From contig JAEZAI010000543.1 of the NCBI GenBank assembly GCA_023427825.1, forward strand, positions 1-5,061: a stretch of DNA of 5,061 bases. The letters are read 5' to 3'. The position numbers were made by a program, and so were the translations under genes. Positions 1 to 5,050 of this stretch are shown here, piece after piece. This stretch comes from Actinomycetes bacterium. Lineage in GTDB: Bacteria; Actinomycetota; Acidimicrobiia; Acidimicrobiales; Microtrichaceae. Each line of letters begins with the position of its first letter. Position 1 is the stretch's first letter. A model generated the notes under the pieces. The model was not told where the DNA came from. It saw only the letters and a program-made list of their open reading frames with translations, and searched no databases.

Positions 1-67
1 CCGGGCGTGGGCGTCGGCGGCGTGGTGGAGGTTCCCCGCCAGCGTGTCGAGCTCGTCCGCGGGGTCG
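1..67. repeat. 67-bp exact direct repeat, copy 1 (window edge)
   Basis: Bases 1-67 are identical to 367-433 and diverge at 68 versus 434. The offset is 366 bp, exactly 122 codons, so both copies are read in the same sulfotransferase frame and encode the same residues (DPADELDTLAGNLHHAADAH and the next two). The true left limit cannot be seen because the copy begins at the window edge. The pattern fits a tandem duplication with a 366-bp unit, or an assembly misjoin at a contig end. Confidence 0.95.
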
Positions 68-897
68 GTCGACTCGGCGACCCGGGCCCGGTACCGCTCC
101 AGCTGCTCGTCGCTCGCCGCGGCGATCCCGTCGCCGGAGCGGCCCGAGCGGTAGAAGCGCTCGGGCGACGCCAGCACGCCGAGCCGGTCCGGGACGGTCC
201 TGCGGGCGTCGCGGCGCATCGCGTCGAACGTGGTCGCGTGCACGAGCGTCGACCAGCGCTCCTCGTCCACCGTCGTGCCCAGCCGGGCCGCGAGCGTGCG
301 CAGCGTGGCGTCGAGGTCGGCCTCGAGGTCCTCGTAGCGCAGGAGCACGACGTCCACATCGTTGCTCCGGGCGTGGGCGTCGGCGGCGTGGTGGAGGTTC
401 CCCGCCAGCGTGTCGAGCTCGTCCGCGGGGTCGACGCGGTCGTCGATCCACCGGTCGAGCCACTCGGACTCCGACGCCCCGTCGGGCGGCGCCGTCCGGC
501 GTCCCGTCAGCTCGGCGAACCGTTCGCGATCGATGTTCCGGGCGTGGTGCAGCAGCGAGACAGCGACGTCGAGCGGGTGGCGGCCCACGACGACGTAGGT
601 GACACGGTCGTCGAGCGGCAGCCCGTCGAGCGGGGTGTGGGTCTTGATCACCCGACGGTGGTCCTGGGCGGCCAGGCGGTCGCGGACCGACTCCAGCGGC
701 TCGACCTCCCAGTCCAGCCAGGGCGAGAGCTCGGAGAGCGGGGCCGGCAGGTCGGCGGTGCCGTGCACGAGCACGCAGCAGGCCATCTGCACCCAGGTCG
801 TCCCGCACTTGGAGCGGGTGCTGACGACGATGTCGCCGGGCCGGTGCTCGAAGCCCAGCCAGCGCTCGTTCCGCTCGGAGCGGTACTGCCGTGGCAC
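1..897 (-). CDS. PAPS-dependent sulfotransferase, 3' end outside window
   Basis: Cytosolic-type sulfotransferase expected to move a sulfo group from PAPS to a hydroxyl or amine acceptor; the acceptor is unknown. The minus frame is open over 299 codons from a GTG at 897. Residues 26-37 (STRSKCGTTWVQ) form the 5'-phosphosulfate loop, with K30 in the usual Lys position and Cys where many relatives have Ser. K85-T-H-T-P is the region that normally carries the catalytic His (H87). R106-H-P-L-D-V-A-V-S114 is the 3'-phosphate motif with Arg and Ser eight apart, as in SULT enzymes. FYRSGRSGDG (248-257) matches the C-terminal FxRxGxxGD motif. No other start lies nearby upstream, and the next Met (residue 38) would remove the PAPS loop. 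Family members normally end about 10-15 residues after the RYRARVAE stretch. Here residues 278-299 instead repeat residues 156-177, so the C-terminus is duplicated or misassembled. It lies 52 bp downstream of the response regulator on the same strand, so an operon is likely. Confidence 0.92.
   Translation of the reverse strand, partial: MPRQYRSERNERWLGFEHRPGDIVVSTRSKCGTTWVQMACCVLVHGTADLPAPLSELSPWLDWEVEPLESVRDRLAAQDHRRVIKTHTPLDGLPLDDRVTYVVVGRHPLDVAVSLLHHARNIDRERFAELTGRRTAPPDGASESEWLDRWIDDRVDPADELDTLAGNLHHAADAHARSNDVDVVLLRYEDLEADLDATLRTLAARLGTTVDEERWSTLVHATTFDAMRRDARRTVPDRLGVLASPERFYRSGRSGDGIAAASDEQLERYRARVAESTDPADELDTLAGNLHHAADAHAR
367..433. repeat. 67-bp exact direct repeat, copy 2 (internal)
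   Basis: Partner of the repeat at 1-67. This copy sits where the segment belongs in the sulfotransferase fold: between the 3'-phosphate motif and the LLRYEDL strand-helix region. Actinobacterial relatives have a comparable 'LxxLxGxLHHxxDA' stretch here. It is therefore probably the original, and the copy at the left edge is the extra one. Confidence 0.9.
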
Positions 898-901
898 GGG
901 C

Positions 902-921
902 CGACGGTACCCCCGCCGTCG
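902..921 (-). promoter_or_regulatory. hairpin with G-run loop before the sulfotransferase start
   Basis: CGACGG (902-907) and CCGTCG (916-921) are perfect inverted arms around an 8-base loop. Read in the gene's direction, the loop contains GGGGG, the only purine run that could act as a Shine-Dalgarno for the GTG at 897. That run is 12 nt from the start when linear, which is rather far. The hairpin could hide the site, bring it closer, or weakly end transcription after the response regulator. Its function is inferred from position only. Confidence 0.35.
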
Positions 922-949
922 CCGTGGCGTCCGGTTCGGCGGTGACGGC

Positions 950-1591
950 TCAGTGGCCGCGCTCGGCCAGCCGCACGGCGTAGACCGCGGCCTCGGTCCG
1001 GCGGCTCATCCCCATCTTGGCCAGCAGGTTGGAGACGTAGTTCTTGACCGTCTTCTCGGCCAGGTACATCTCGTCGGCGATCTGGCGGTTGGTCAGCCCG
1101 TCGGCCAGCAGGTCGAGGATCCGACGCTCCTGGGGAGTGAGGTGCTTGAGCCGCTCGTCCTCGTCGGGGCCCCGGCGGATGCGACCCGCCGCACGTCGGT
1201 GCAGCACGGGGTCGAGCAGCGATTCGCCGGCGGCGACGCGAGTGACGGCGTCGACCAGGTCGGACCCGCGCACCTGCTTGAGCACGTAGCCCGCGGCGCC
1301 GGCCACGACCGCGTCGAGCAGCGCGTCGTCGTCGGGGAACGAGGTGAGCATCAGACAGGCGAGCTCGGGTCGCTGCGACCGCAGTTCGCGGCACAGCTCG
1401 ATGCCCGTGCCGTCGGGCAGCTGCACGTCGAGCACCGCCACGTCGGGGGCGGCGTCCGGCACGGCGGCGAGCGCGTCGGCGACCGTGCCGGCCTCGCCGA
1501 CGACGGTGACCTCACCGGACGCCTCCAGCAGGTCGCGCACGCCTCGACGGACCACCTCGTGGTCGTCGACCAGGAACACGGTGATGGGCAT
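950..1591 (-). CDS. DosR/DevR-like NarL-family response regulator
   Basis: Two-component response regulator and DNA-binding transcription factor of 213 residues, the usual length for the family. The receiver domain spans about residues 3-120: acidic D9-D10, phospho-acceptor D55 in [11 protein letters not shown], switch T83 and conserved K105. A short linker leads to a LuxR-type helix-turn-helix (about 151-195). The recognition stretch [15 protein letters not shown] matches mycobacterial DosR closely, with K180, K183 and N184 in the places of its base-contacting residues. [12 protein letters not shown] and [13 protein letters not shown] also match DosR closely. DosR governs hypoxia/NO dormancy genes in Mycobacterium; that role here is inference. 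I chose the ATG at 1591 because GAAAG lies 9 nt upstream; a GTG at 1597 would add two residues and crowd that site. No histidine kinase is in the window, so the partner is unlinked or lies beyond the edges. The sulfotransferase follows after 52 bp. Confidence 0.95.
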   Translation of the reverse strand: MPITVFLVDDHEVVRRGVRDLLEASGEVTVVGEAGTVADALAAVPDAAPDVAVLDVQLPDGTGIELCRELRSQRPELACLMLTSFPDDDALLDAVVAGAAGYVLKQVRGSDLVDAVTRVAAGESLLDPVLHRRAAGRIRRGPDEDERLKHLTPQERRILDLLADGLTNRQIADEMYLAEKTVKNYVSNLLAKMGMSRRTEAAVYAVRLAERGH

Positions 1592-1660
1592 GGGCACGAA
1601 CTTTCGGATGGCAGCGGGGGACCGTGGTCACAGGCTCTCGCGTCGCCGACCCACGGGACA

Positions 1661-1674
1661 GGGCCGAAGGTCCT
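1661..1674 (-). promoter_or_regulatory. DosR-box-like site (best copy)
   Basis: On the minus strand this reads AGGACCTTCGGCCC. It matches 10 of 14 core positions of the published DosR consensus (GGGACTWWAGTCCC), and flanking bases make a CAGG-N9-CCTG dyad at 1659-1675. Its centre is about 76 bp upstream of the response-regulator ATG and about 125 bp upstream of the divergent synthetase. The neighbouring regulator has DosR-like DNA-contact residues, so autoregulation is plausible. The match is judged by eye and is not proof of binding. Confidence 0.45.
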
Positions 1675-1725
1675 GACGGTGGAGCCGAAGGTCCTCACGG
1701 TGGAGTCGAGGGTCGCGACCGTGGC
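1663..1725. repeat. 21-bp tandem repeats in the divergent promoter region
   Basis: Three consecutive 21-bp units lie at 1663-1683, 1684-1704 and 1705-1725. The first two differ at one base (20/21) and share GCCGAAGGTCCT and ACGGTGGA. The third matches unit 2 at about 14 of 21 positions. The next 21 bases (1726-1746) retain only a trace (TCGACGGT). The period equals two helical turns, so a protein bound to each unit would sit on the same DNA face. The array lies between two divergently transcribed genes, where tandem operators are common. Units 1 and 2 each contain a DosR-box-like core. Confidence 0.85.
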
Positions 1726-1757
1726 ATCGACGGTAACCAACCGGCGCACCGCGCGTC

Positions 1758-1786
1758 TGATGGGTCGTCAGATCCGTCGCTACTGT
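1758..1786 (+). promoter_or_regulatory. leaderless-type promoter of the acyl-CoA synthetase
   Basis: TACTGT at 1781-1786 fits the actinobacterial -10 form TAnnnT and ends exactly 6 nt before the ATG at 1793, which would put the transcript start on the A of ATG. No Shine-Dalgarno is visible before this gene, which agrees with a leaderless mRNA. The -35 position (TGATGG, 1758-1763) is weak, suggesting help from an activator. A small dyad, TCTGA-N7-TCAGA (1756-1772), overlaps it. Confidence 0.5.
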
Positions 1787-1792
1787 TGGCCC

Positions 1793-3469
1793 ATGACATC
1801 CGACACAGCTGATCGAGAGCAGTTCGACCTCGCCACCGTGAGCGAGGTCGTGGCGGCGGCGGTGCCCGATCGCGAGGCCATCATCTTCGGGGACCGGCGC
1901 CTCACCTACGCCGACCTGGCCGAGCGGACGCGCCGGCTGGCGTCGTACCTGCACGCCCACGGCCTCGGATGCCACACCGAGCGCTCGGAGCTCGCGCCGC
2001 ACGAGTCCGGCCAGGACCACGTGGCGCTCTACCTCTACAACGGCAACGAGTACATCGAGGGCATGCTGGGCTGCGCCAAGGCGCGGGCGGTGTCCTTCAA
2101 CGTGAACTACCGCTACGTGGCCGAGGAGCTGCGCTACCTGTTCGAGAACGCGTCGGCCCGTGGCGTGATCTTCCACGGCACGTTCGCCCCGATCGTCGCC
2201 GAGCTCCTGGAGTCGATGTCGGAGGAGGAGCGCGACCGCATCGCCGTGCTGCTGCAGGTCGACGACGGGTCGGGCGAGGCGCTGGTGCCCGGGGCGGTGG
2301 ACTACGAGGAGGCGCTGGCCGCGTCCGACCCGGCCGGCCCGGGCCTCGCCACGTCGCCCGACGACCTCTACATCGTCTACACGGGCGGGACGACCGGCAT
2401 GCCCAAGGGCGTGCTCTGGCGGTCCCACGACATCTTCATGAACGCGATGGGCGGCAAGGAGGTGGGGACCTGGATCGAGGTCGGCTCCTACGACGAGATC
2501 GCGGAGCGGGCCCGCAACAACGCCGGCTTCCGCTTGATGACGCTGCCGCCGCTCATGCACGGCGCCGCGCAGTGGGCCGCCTTCATGATGCTGAACGCGG
2601 GCTCCACGCTGATCGTCCCGCAGTCGCGCAACATGGACCCGAGCGAGGTCTGGTCGCTCGTCGAGCGTGAGCGCATCCAGTCGGTCGTCGTCGTGGGCGA
2701 CGCCATGGCCCGTCCGCTGCTCGACGAGCTCCGCCGGGGGAGCTACGACACGTCGTCGCTGTTCGTGCTGGGCAACGGCGGCGCGGCGTTCAGCGCGGCG
2801 CTCAAGGAGGAGTTCCTGGACGTCCTGCCCGACCTGATGATCAACGACTCGCTGGGCTCGTCGGAGACCGGGGCGCAGGCCTCCACGCTGTCGACCAAGG
2901 GCGGCGTGTCGGCGGCCGAGTTCCAGCCCGGGCCCGGCGCCACGGTCGTGAGCGAGGACCTGACCGCGGTGCTCGAGCCGGGCCACGACGGGATCGGCTG
3001 GTCGGCCCAGACCGGCGCCGTGCCGCTCGGCTACCTGGGCGACGCGGCCAAGACGGCGGCCACGTTCCCCACGATCGACGGCATCCGGTACTCGGTGCCG
3101 GGCGACCGGGCGATCTGGCGTCCCGACGGCGTGATCGAGCTGCTCGGCCGTGACTCTCAGTGCATCAACTCGGGTGGCGAGAAGATCTTCGTCGAGGAGG
3201 TCGAGCAGGCGATCATCTCGCACCCCGAGGTGGCCGACGTGCTCGTGTGCGGCCGTCCGAGCGAGCGCTGGGGGAGCGAGGTCGTGGCGATCGTCCAGCT
3301 CGACGACGGCGCGTCGGTGGACGAGGCGGCGCTGGCCGAGCACGCCAACGCCTCGATCGCCCGCTACAAGCTGCCCAAGGCCTGGATCGTGGTGGACCGG
3401 GTCCAGCGGTCGCCCTCGGGCAAGGCCGACTACCGGTGGGCCAAGGAGCTCGCCGCCGCGTCGGTCTGA
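1793..3469 (+). CDS. FadD19-like acyl-CoA synthetase (class I adenylate-forming)
   Basis: ATP-dependent acyl-CoA ligase of 558 residues: it adenylates a carboxylate, then forms its CoA thioester in the cytoplasm. The large N-terminal domain (about 1-445) carries the P-loop YTGGTTGMPKG (196-206), SLGSSETG (353-360, A5 motif) and YSVPGDRA (433-440, Asp438 for ribose). The hinge and small domain carry LGRDSQCINSGGEK (451-464) and RSPSGKADYRWAK (539-551), with Lys544 as the expected catalytic lysine. GDAMARPLLDEL, the NSGGEK hinge region and the C-terminal PSGKxDYRWAKE closely resemble mycobacterial FadD19, which activates steroid side-chain acids; the substrate here is not proven. Residues about 60-76 (TERSELAPHESGQDH) form an insertion relative to FadD19 that I recall from a wider actinobacterial subgroup. 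I chose the ATG at 1793 for its -10 spacing and family-like N-terminus; the frame is open much further upstream by chance. It is divergent from the response regulator and convergent with the lipoprotein gene. Confidence 0.95.
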   Translation: MTSDTADREQFDLATVSEVVAAAVPDREAIIFGDRRLTYADLAERTRRLASYLHAHGLGCHTERSELAPHESGQDHVALYLYNGNEYIEGMLGCAKARAVSFNVNYRYVAEELRYLFENASARGVIFHGTFAPIVAELLESMSEEERDRIAVLLQVDDGSGEALVPGAVDYEEALAASDPAGPGLATSPDDLYIVYTGGTTGMPKGVLWRSHDIFMNAMGGKEVGTWIEVGSYDEIAERARNNAGFRLMTLPPLMHGAAQWAAFMMLNAGSTLIVPQSRNMDPSEVWSLVERERIQSVVVVGDAMARPLLDELRRGSYDTSSLFVLGNGGAAFSAALKEEFLDVLPDLMINDSLGSSETGAQASTLSTKGGVSAAEFQPGPGATVVSEDLTAVLEPGHDGIGWSAQTGAVPLGYLGDAAKTAATFPTIDGIRYSVPGDRAIWRPDGVIELLGRDSQCINSGGEKIFVEEVEQAIISHPEVADVLVCGRPSERWGSEVVAIVQLDDGASVDEAALAEHANASIARYKLPKAWIVVDRVQRSPSGKADYRWAKELAAASV

Positions 3470-3521
3470 GGACGGGCCGAACTCCGAGGAGGCGATCTCG
3501 ACGGGCGCTCGGACGCGACGA

Positions 3522-3555
3522 GGGCCGGGCCCGACCCTGCGGTCGGACCCGGCCC
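3522..3555. terminator. bidirectional GC-rich terminator hairpin
   Basis: A 15-nt arm (3522-3536, starting GGGCCGGG) pairs with 3541-3555 (ending CCCGGCCC) across a CTGC loop. The single imperfection is C-A in the plus transcript but a G-U wobble in the minus transcript, so the minus-strand RNA folds as a fully paired stem. It lies 52 bp past the synthetase stop and 13 bp past the lipoprotein stop, in a convergent gap. There is no U-tract on either side, as is usual for hairpin terminators in high-GC actinobacteria. Confidence 0.75.
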
Positions 3556-3568
3556 CCGGTCGGTGCCC

Positions 3569-4120
3569 TCAGAGCTGGACGGTGATCGTGTCCAGCGGGA
3601 TGTTGATCGGGATGCTGGCCAGCCCGAACAGGTCGATGTAGGTCGTGATGACCAGACCCTGCAGCCGCAGCTGCATGGTGCCGAGGTCGAGCTGACCCGT
3701 GACGACCACGTCGACCGGCGGCAGGTTGAGCGGGATGCCCGATCCGCTGTTCGAGCAGATGAGGATGCCCGGCAGGATCGCCTGGATGGCGGGCAGGTGC
3801 ACCTGGATGTTGGGCACGGTGATGACGCCCGACAGCTGCACGTTCACGCCGGGGATCGTGGCGGTGGCGCCGGTGATCGAGACCCCCGGGGGCGTGTAGC
3901 CGATGGGGCAGCCGAGGAAGTCGAACGTCTGCGGCGTCTGATCGGTCGTGATCGGCGGCAGGGCGATCGTGCCGCCGAGCGCGATGTCGATGCCGCCGTT
4001 GGGACTCGGCGAGCACGCGGCCGCCACGAAGGCGAGCGCCACGGCGACGGCGACGATCGGACCTCGGCGCCGACGCCGTCGTGTCGCGATCGTGTCGTCA
4101 CGGGTCGTTTCGGTGTTCAC
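3569..4120 (-). CDS. predicted lipoprotein of unknown function
   Basis: I do not recognise a family. Predicted 183-residue exported protein. The N-terminus has six consecutive arginines (14-19), then a hydrophobic stretch GPIVAVAVALAFVAAA ending at a lipobox-like VAAAC with Cys36, so a diacylglyceryl-anchored surface protein is likely. The mature part (36-183) is rich in Ile, Leu, Val, Pro, Gly and Thr in short alternating stretches, suggesting a beta-rich fold. It has no Lys or Glu, one Arg (152), one His (108) and seven Asp. C71 (FLGCPIG) and C122 (LICSNSG) could form a disulfide. I chose GTG at 4120 because GGAGGG sits 5 nt upstream; an ATG at 4168 would add 16 residues and place that strong Shine-Dalgarno inside the coding sequence. 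A monocistronic unit is likely: 226 bp from the TetR stop and a terminator just after its own stop. Confidence 0.85.
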   Translation of the reverse strand: MNTETTRDDTIATRRRRRRGPIVAVAVALAFVAAACSPSPNGGIDIALGGTIALPPITTDQTPQTFDFLGCPIGYTPPGVSITGATATIPGVNVQLSGVITVPNIQVHLPAIQAILPGILICSNSGSGIPLNLPPVDVVVTGQLDLGTMQLRLQGLVITTYIDLFGLASIPINIPLDTITVQL

Positions 4121-4125
4121 GGATT

Positions 4126-4131
4126 CCCTCC
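4126..4131 (-). promoter_or_regulatory. strong Shine-Dalgarno deciding the lipoprotein start
   Basis: GGAGGG on the minus strand lies 5 nt before the GTG at 4120. It is the clearest ribosome binding site in the window and is what fixes the start codon over the longer ATG option at 4168. Confidence 0.8.
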
Positions 4132-4172
4132 AGATGGGTCGCATCGCACTTCGTGGCCTCATCGTCACCGTG

Positions 4173-4188
4173 TGTGACGGCGGTCACG
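4173..4188. promoter_or_regulatory. CRP/FNR-like operator upstream of the lipoprotein gene
   Basis: The plus strand reads TGTGA-CGGCGG-TCACG, nine of ten matches to the CRP-family consensus TGTGA-N6-TCACA. It lies 53-68 bp upstream of the lipoprotein GTG. It overlaps a second dyad, CGTCAC-N5-GTGACG (4163-4179), giving three alternating GTCAC/GTGAC half-sites. The site is far from the TetR coding end, so the lipoprotein promoter is the natural target. I could not identify a convincing -10 for that gene, so whether the site would activate or repress is open. Confidence 0.45.
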
Positions 4189-4324
4189 GAGGTCTGGCAA
4201 CAGGCATACCCCATGGGGACGGCGCGTACCACTCTCGCTGCGAGGTGGTCCCGACGCGTGGGTCGGGTCGATCGCTCGCCGCGCTGGCGAACTCGGGCAC
4301 GCGCGACCACTGGTTGGTTGCTCG

Positions 4325-4340
4325 GCACCGAGTCCGGTGC
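4325..4340 (-). terminator. small hairpin after the TetR gene
   Basis: GCACCG (4325-4330) and CGGTGC (4335-4340) are perfect inverted arms with a 4-base loop, starting 6 bp past the TetR stop codon. The stem is only 6 bp and has no U-tract, so termination would be weak or factor-assisted. The rest of the 226-bp gap holds the CRP-like dyad and no supportable gene. Confidence 0.4.
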
Positions 4341-4346
4341 GGTGCG

Positions 4347-4997
4347 TCAGCTGCGGACCGGGTCGATCGCGGCGGCGATGACCGCCAGCACCTCGGGCGC
4401 GCGCTCCGCGGTGACCGTCGGGCCCAGCTGGACCACCGACATGAGGATCGACAGCACGATGCTGACCAGGCCGTCGGCGATCCGGTCGGGGTCGATGTCG
4501 GGGCGCACGGAGCCGGTGAGCTGGTCCGCCCGCAGCCGCTCCGCGCACACCTTGCGGACCTCGGCGAGCGCCGGGATGTCGAGCACGCGCACGGTCACCT
4601 CGGGCTCCAGCCCGGCGAGCAGCCGCTTGGCGAGCGGGTGGCGCTCCACCGCCTCGACCAGCGTGAGGATGAGCCGGGACTGCCAGTCCTCGATGTCGGG
4701 ATCGTCGAGCACTCGCAGGAAGCCCTCGTCGATGACCCCGGCGGCGTCCTCGTCGACCGCGGCCAGGAACAGCGCTTCCTTGTTGGGGAAGTAGGAGTTG
4801 GCGACGGTGCCGCCGACGCCGGCGTCCCGGGCGATGTCCGCGACGGAGGTGGATCGGTACCCGTCGCGTCCGAAGCGCTCGATCGCCGCCGCGAGGATCG
4901 ACCGGCGGGTCTGGGCACCCTTGCCGTCGGGGGCCGGTTCGCGCAGCGTCCGCGGCGTGCCGGGGCGGGCGTCGGTGGTCGGTGCGACATCGGTCAC
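4347..4997 (-). CDS. TetR-family transcriptional regulator
   Basis: Ligand-responsive DNA-binding regulator of 216 residues, normal for TetR proteins, acting as a dimer. After a Pro/Ala-rich, probably disordered N-terminus (1-27), the helix-turn-helix domain covers about 28-80: TRRSILAAAIERFGRDGY, then TSVADIARDAGVGGTV and the family signature SYFPNKEALF (68-77). The turn reads GVGGTVANSYF rather than the commoner GVSxGTVYxYF, a small variation in the recognition helix. The C-terminal helices (about 85-216) are variable, and the ligand cannot be read from them. The GTG at 4997 is the only reasonable start; no later in-frame Met precedes the HTH. A clear 23-bp palindrome lies just upstream, so autoregulation is likely. 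Neighbouring genes do not reveal its target, which may be a gene beyond the right edge. Confidence 0.93.
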   Translation of the reverse strand: MTDVAPTTDARPGTPRTLREPAPDGKGAQTRRSILAAAIERFGRDGYRSTSVADIARDAGVGGTVANSYFPNKEALFLAAVDEDAAGVIDEGFLRVLDDPDIEDWQSRLILTLVEAVERHPLAKRLLAGLEPEVTVRVLDIPALAEVRKVCAERLRADQLTGSVRPDIDPDRIADGLVSIVLSILMSVVQLGPTVTAERAPEVLAVIAAAIDPVRS

Positions 4998-5004
4998 GGC
5001 GTCA

Positions 5005-5033
5005 ACTGTAGCCCTCGTCGACGGAAATGAGGG
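5005..5033 (-). promoter_or_regulatory. putative near-leaderless promoter of the TetR gene
   Basis: On the minus strand TACAGT (5010-5005) fits TAnnnT and lies 7 nt before the GTG at 4997, so transcription would start at or within a base of the start codon. No well-spaced Shine-Dalgarno is present (a GAGGG sits 14 nt away). The -35 position (about 5028-5033) is poor and falls inside the palindromic operator. Confidence 0.45.
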
Positions 5034-5050
5034 ATTGAGTGAATCTCTCA
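5028..5050. promoter_or_regulatory. 23-bp palindromic operator, probable TetR binding site
   Basis: The arms TGAGGGATT (5028-5036) and AATCTCTCA (5042-5050) are inverted repeats with one mismatched pair in nine and a 5-base centre (GAGTG). Its size and symmetry are typical of TetR-family operators. It covers the -35 position of the predicted promoter of the TetR gene, where binding would block RNA polymerase. It may also control a divergent gene beyond the right edge. Confidence 0.65.

Noticed and set aside
7..945. 312-codon plus-strand ORF opposite the sulfotransferase
   Set aside because: It has no recognisable domain and is Val/Arg/Gly-biased; the minus strand carries ordered sulfotransferase motifs.
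1726..1746. A fourth 21-bp repeat unit, or a KstR-type (AACnnGTT) steroid operator near TAACCAACC
   Set aside because: Only scattered bases match the repeat, and the KstR dyad is not present, so neither is supportable.
1768..1774. TCAGATC shared between the synthetase promoter and the TetR upstream region (5048-5054), hinting that TetR controls the synthetase
   Set aside because: Only seven bases are shared and the surrounding palindromes differ; a match this short is expected by chance between two such regions.
599..1792. Long in-frame upstream extension of the acyl-CoA synthetase reading frame on the plus strand
   Set aside because: It runs antisense through the response regulator and across the 21-bp repeats, shows no family-like sequence, and the synthetase N-terminus aligns well from the ATG at 1793. 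It is open only because of high GC.
1628..3343. 571-codon minus-strand ORF opposite the acyl-CoA synthetase
   Set aside because: Its translation is Arg/His/Gly/Ala-rich low-complexity with no motif. The plus-strand gene over the same bases has all adenylate-forming motifs, so this is a shadow frame.
4063..4080. Possible twin-arginine (Tat) export signal from the six-Arg run
   Set aside because: The residues after the arginines are Gly-Pro-Ile-Val, lacking the Tat consensus hydrophobic/Phe-Leu pattern; an ordinary Sec lipoprotein signal fits better.
4121..4168. Longer lipoprotein start at the ATG ending at 4168
   Set aside because: The GGAGGG at 4126-4131 is ideally placed for the GTG at 4120, and the extra 16 residues would precede an otherwise normal signal peptide.
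4209..4218. Perfect 10-bp palindrome CCCCATGGGG
   Set aside because: It does not extend beyond 10 bp, has no partner copy and no clear promoter relation; it is likely chance in GC-rich DNA.
3948..5030. 360-codon plus-strand ORF opposite the lipoprotein start and TetR gene
   Set aside because: It spans two genes and their intergenic region with no coherent domain; it is a GC-driven shadow frame.
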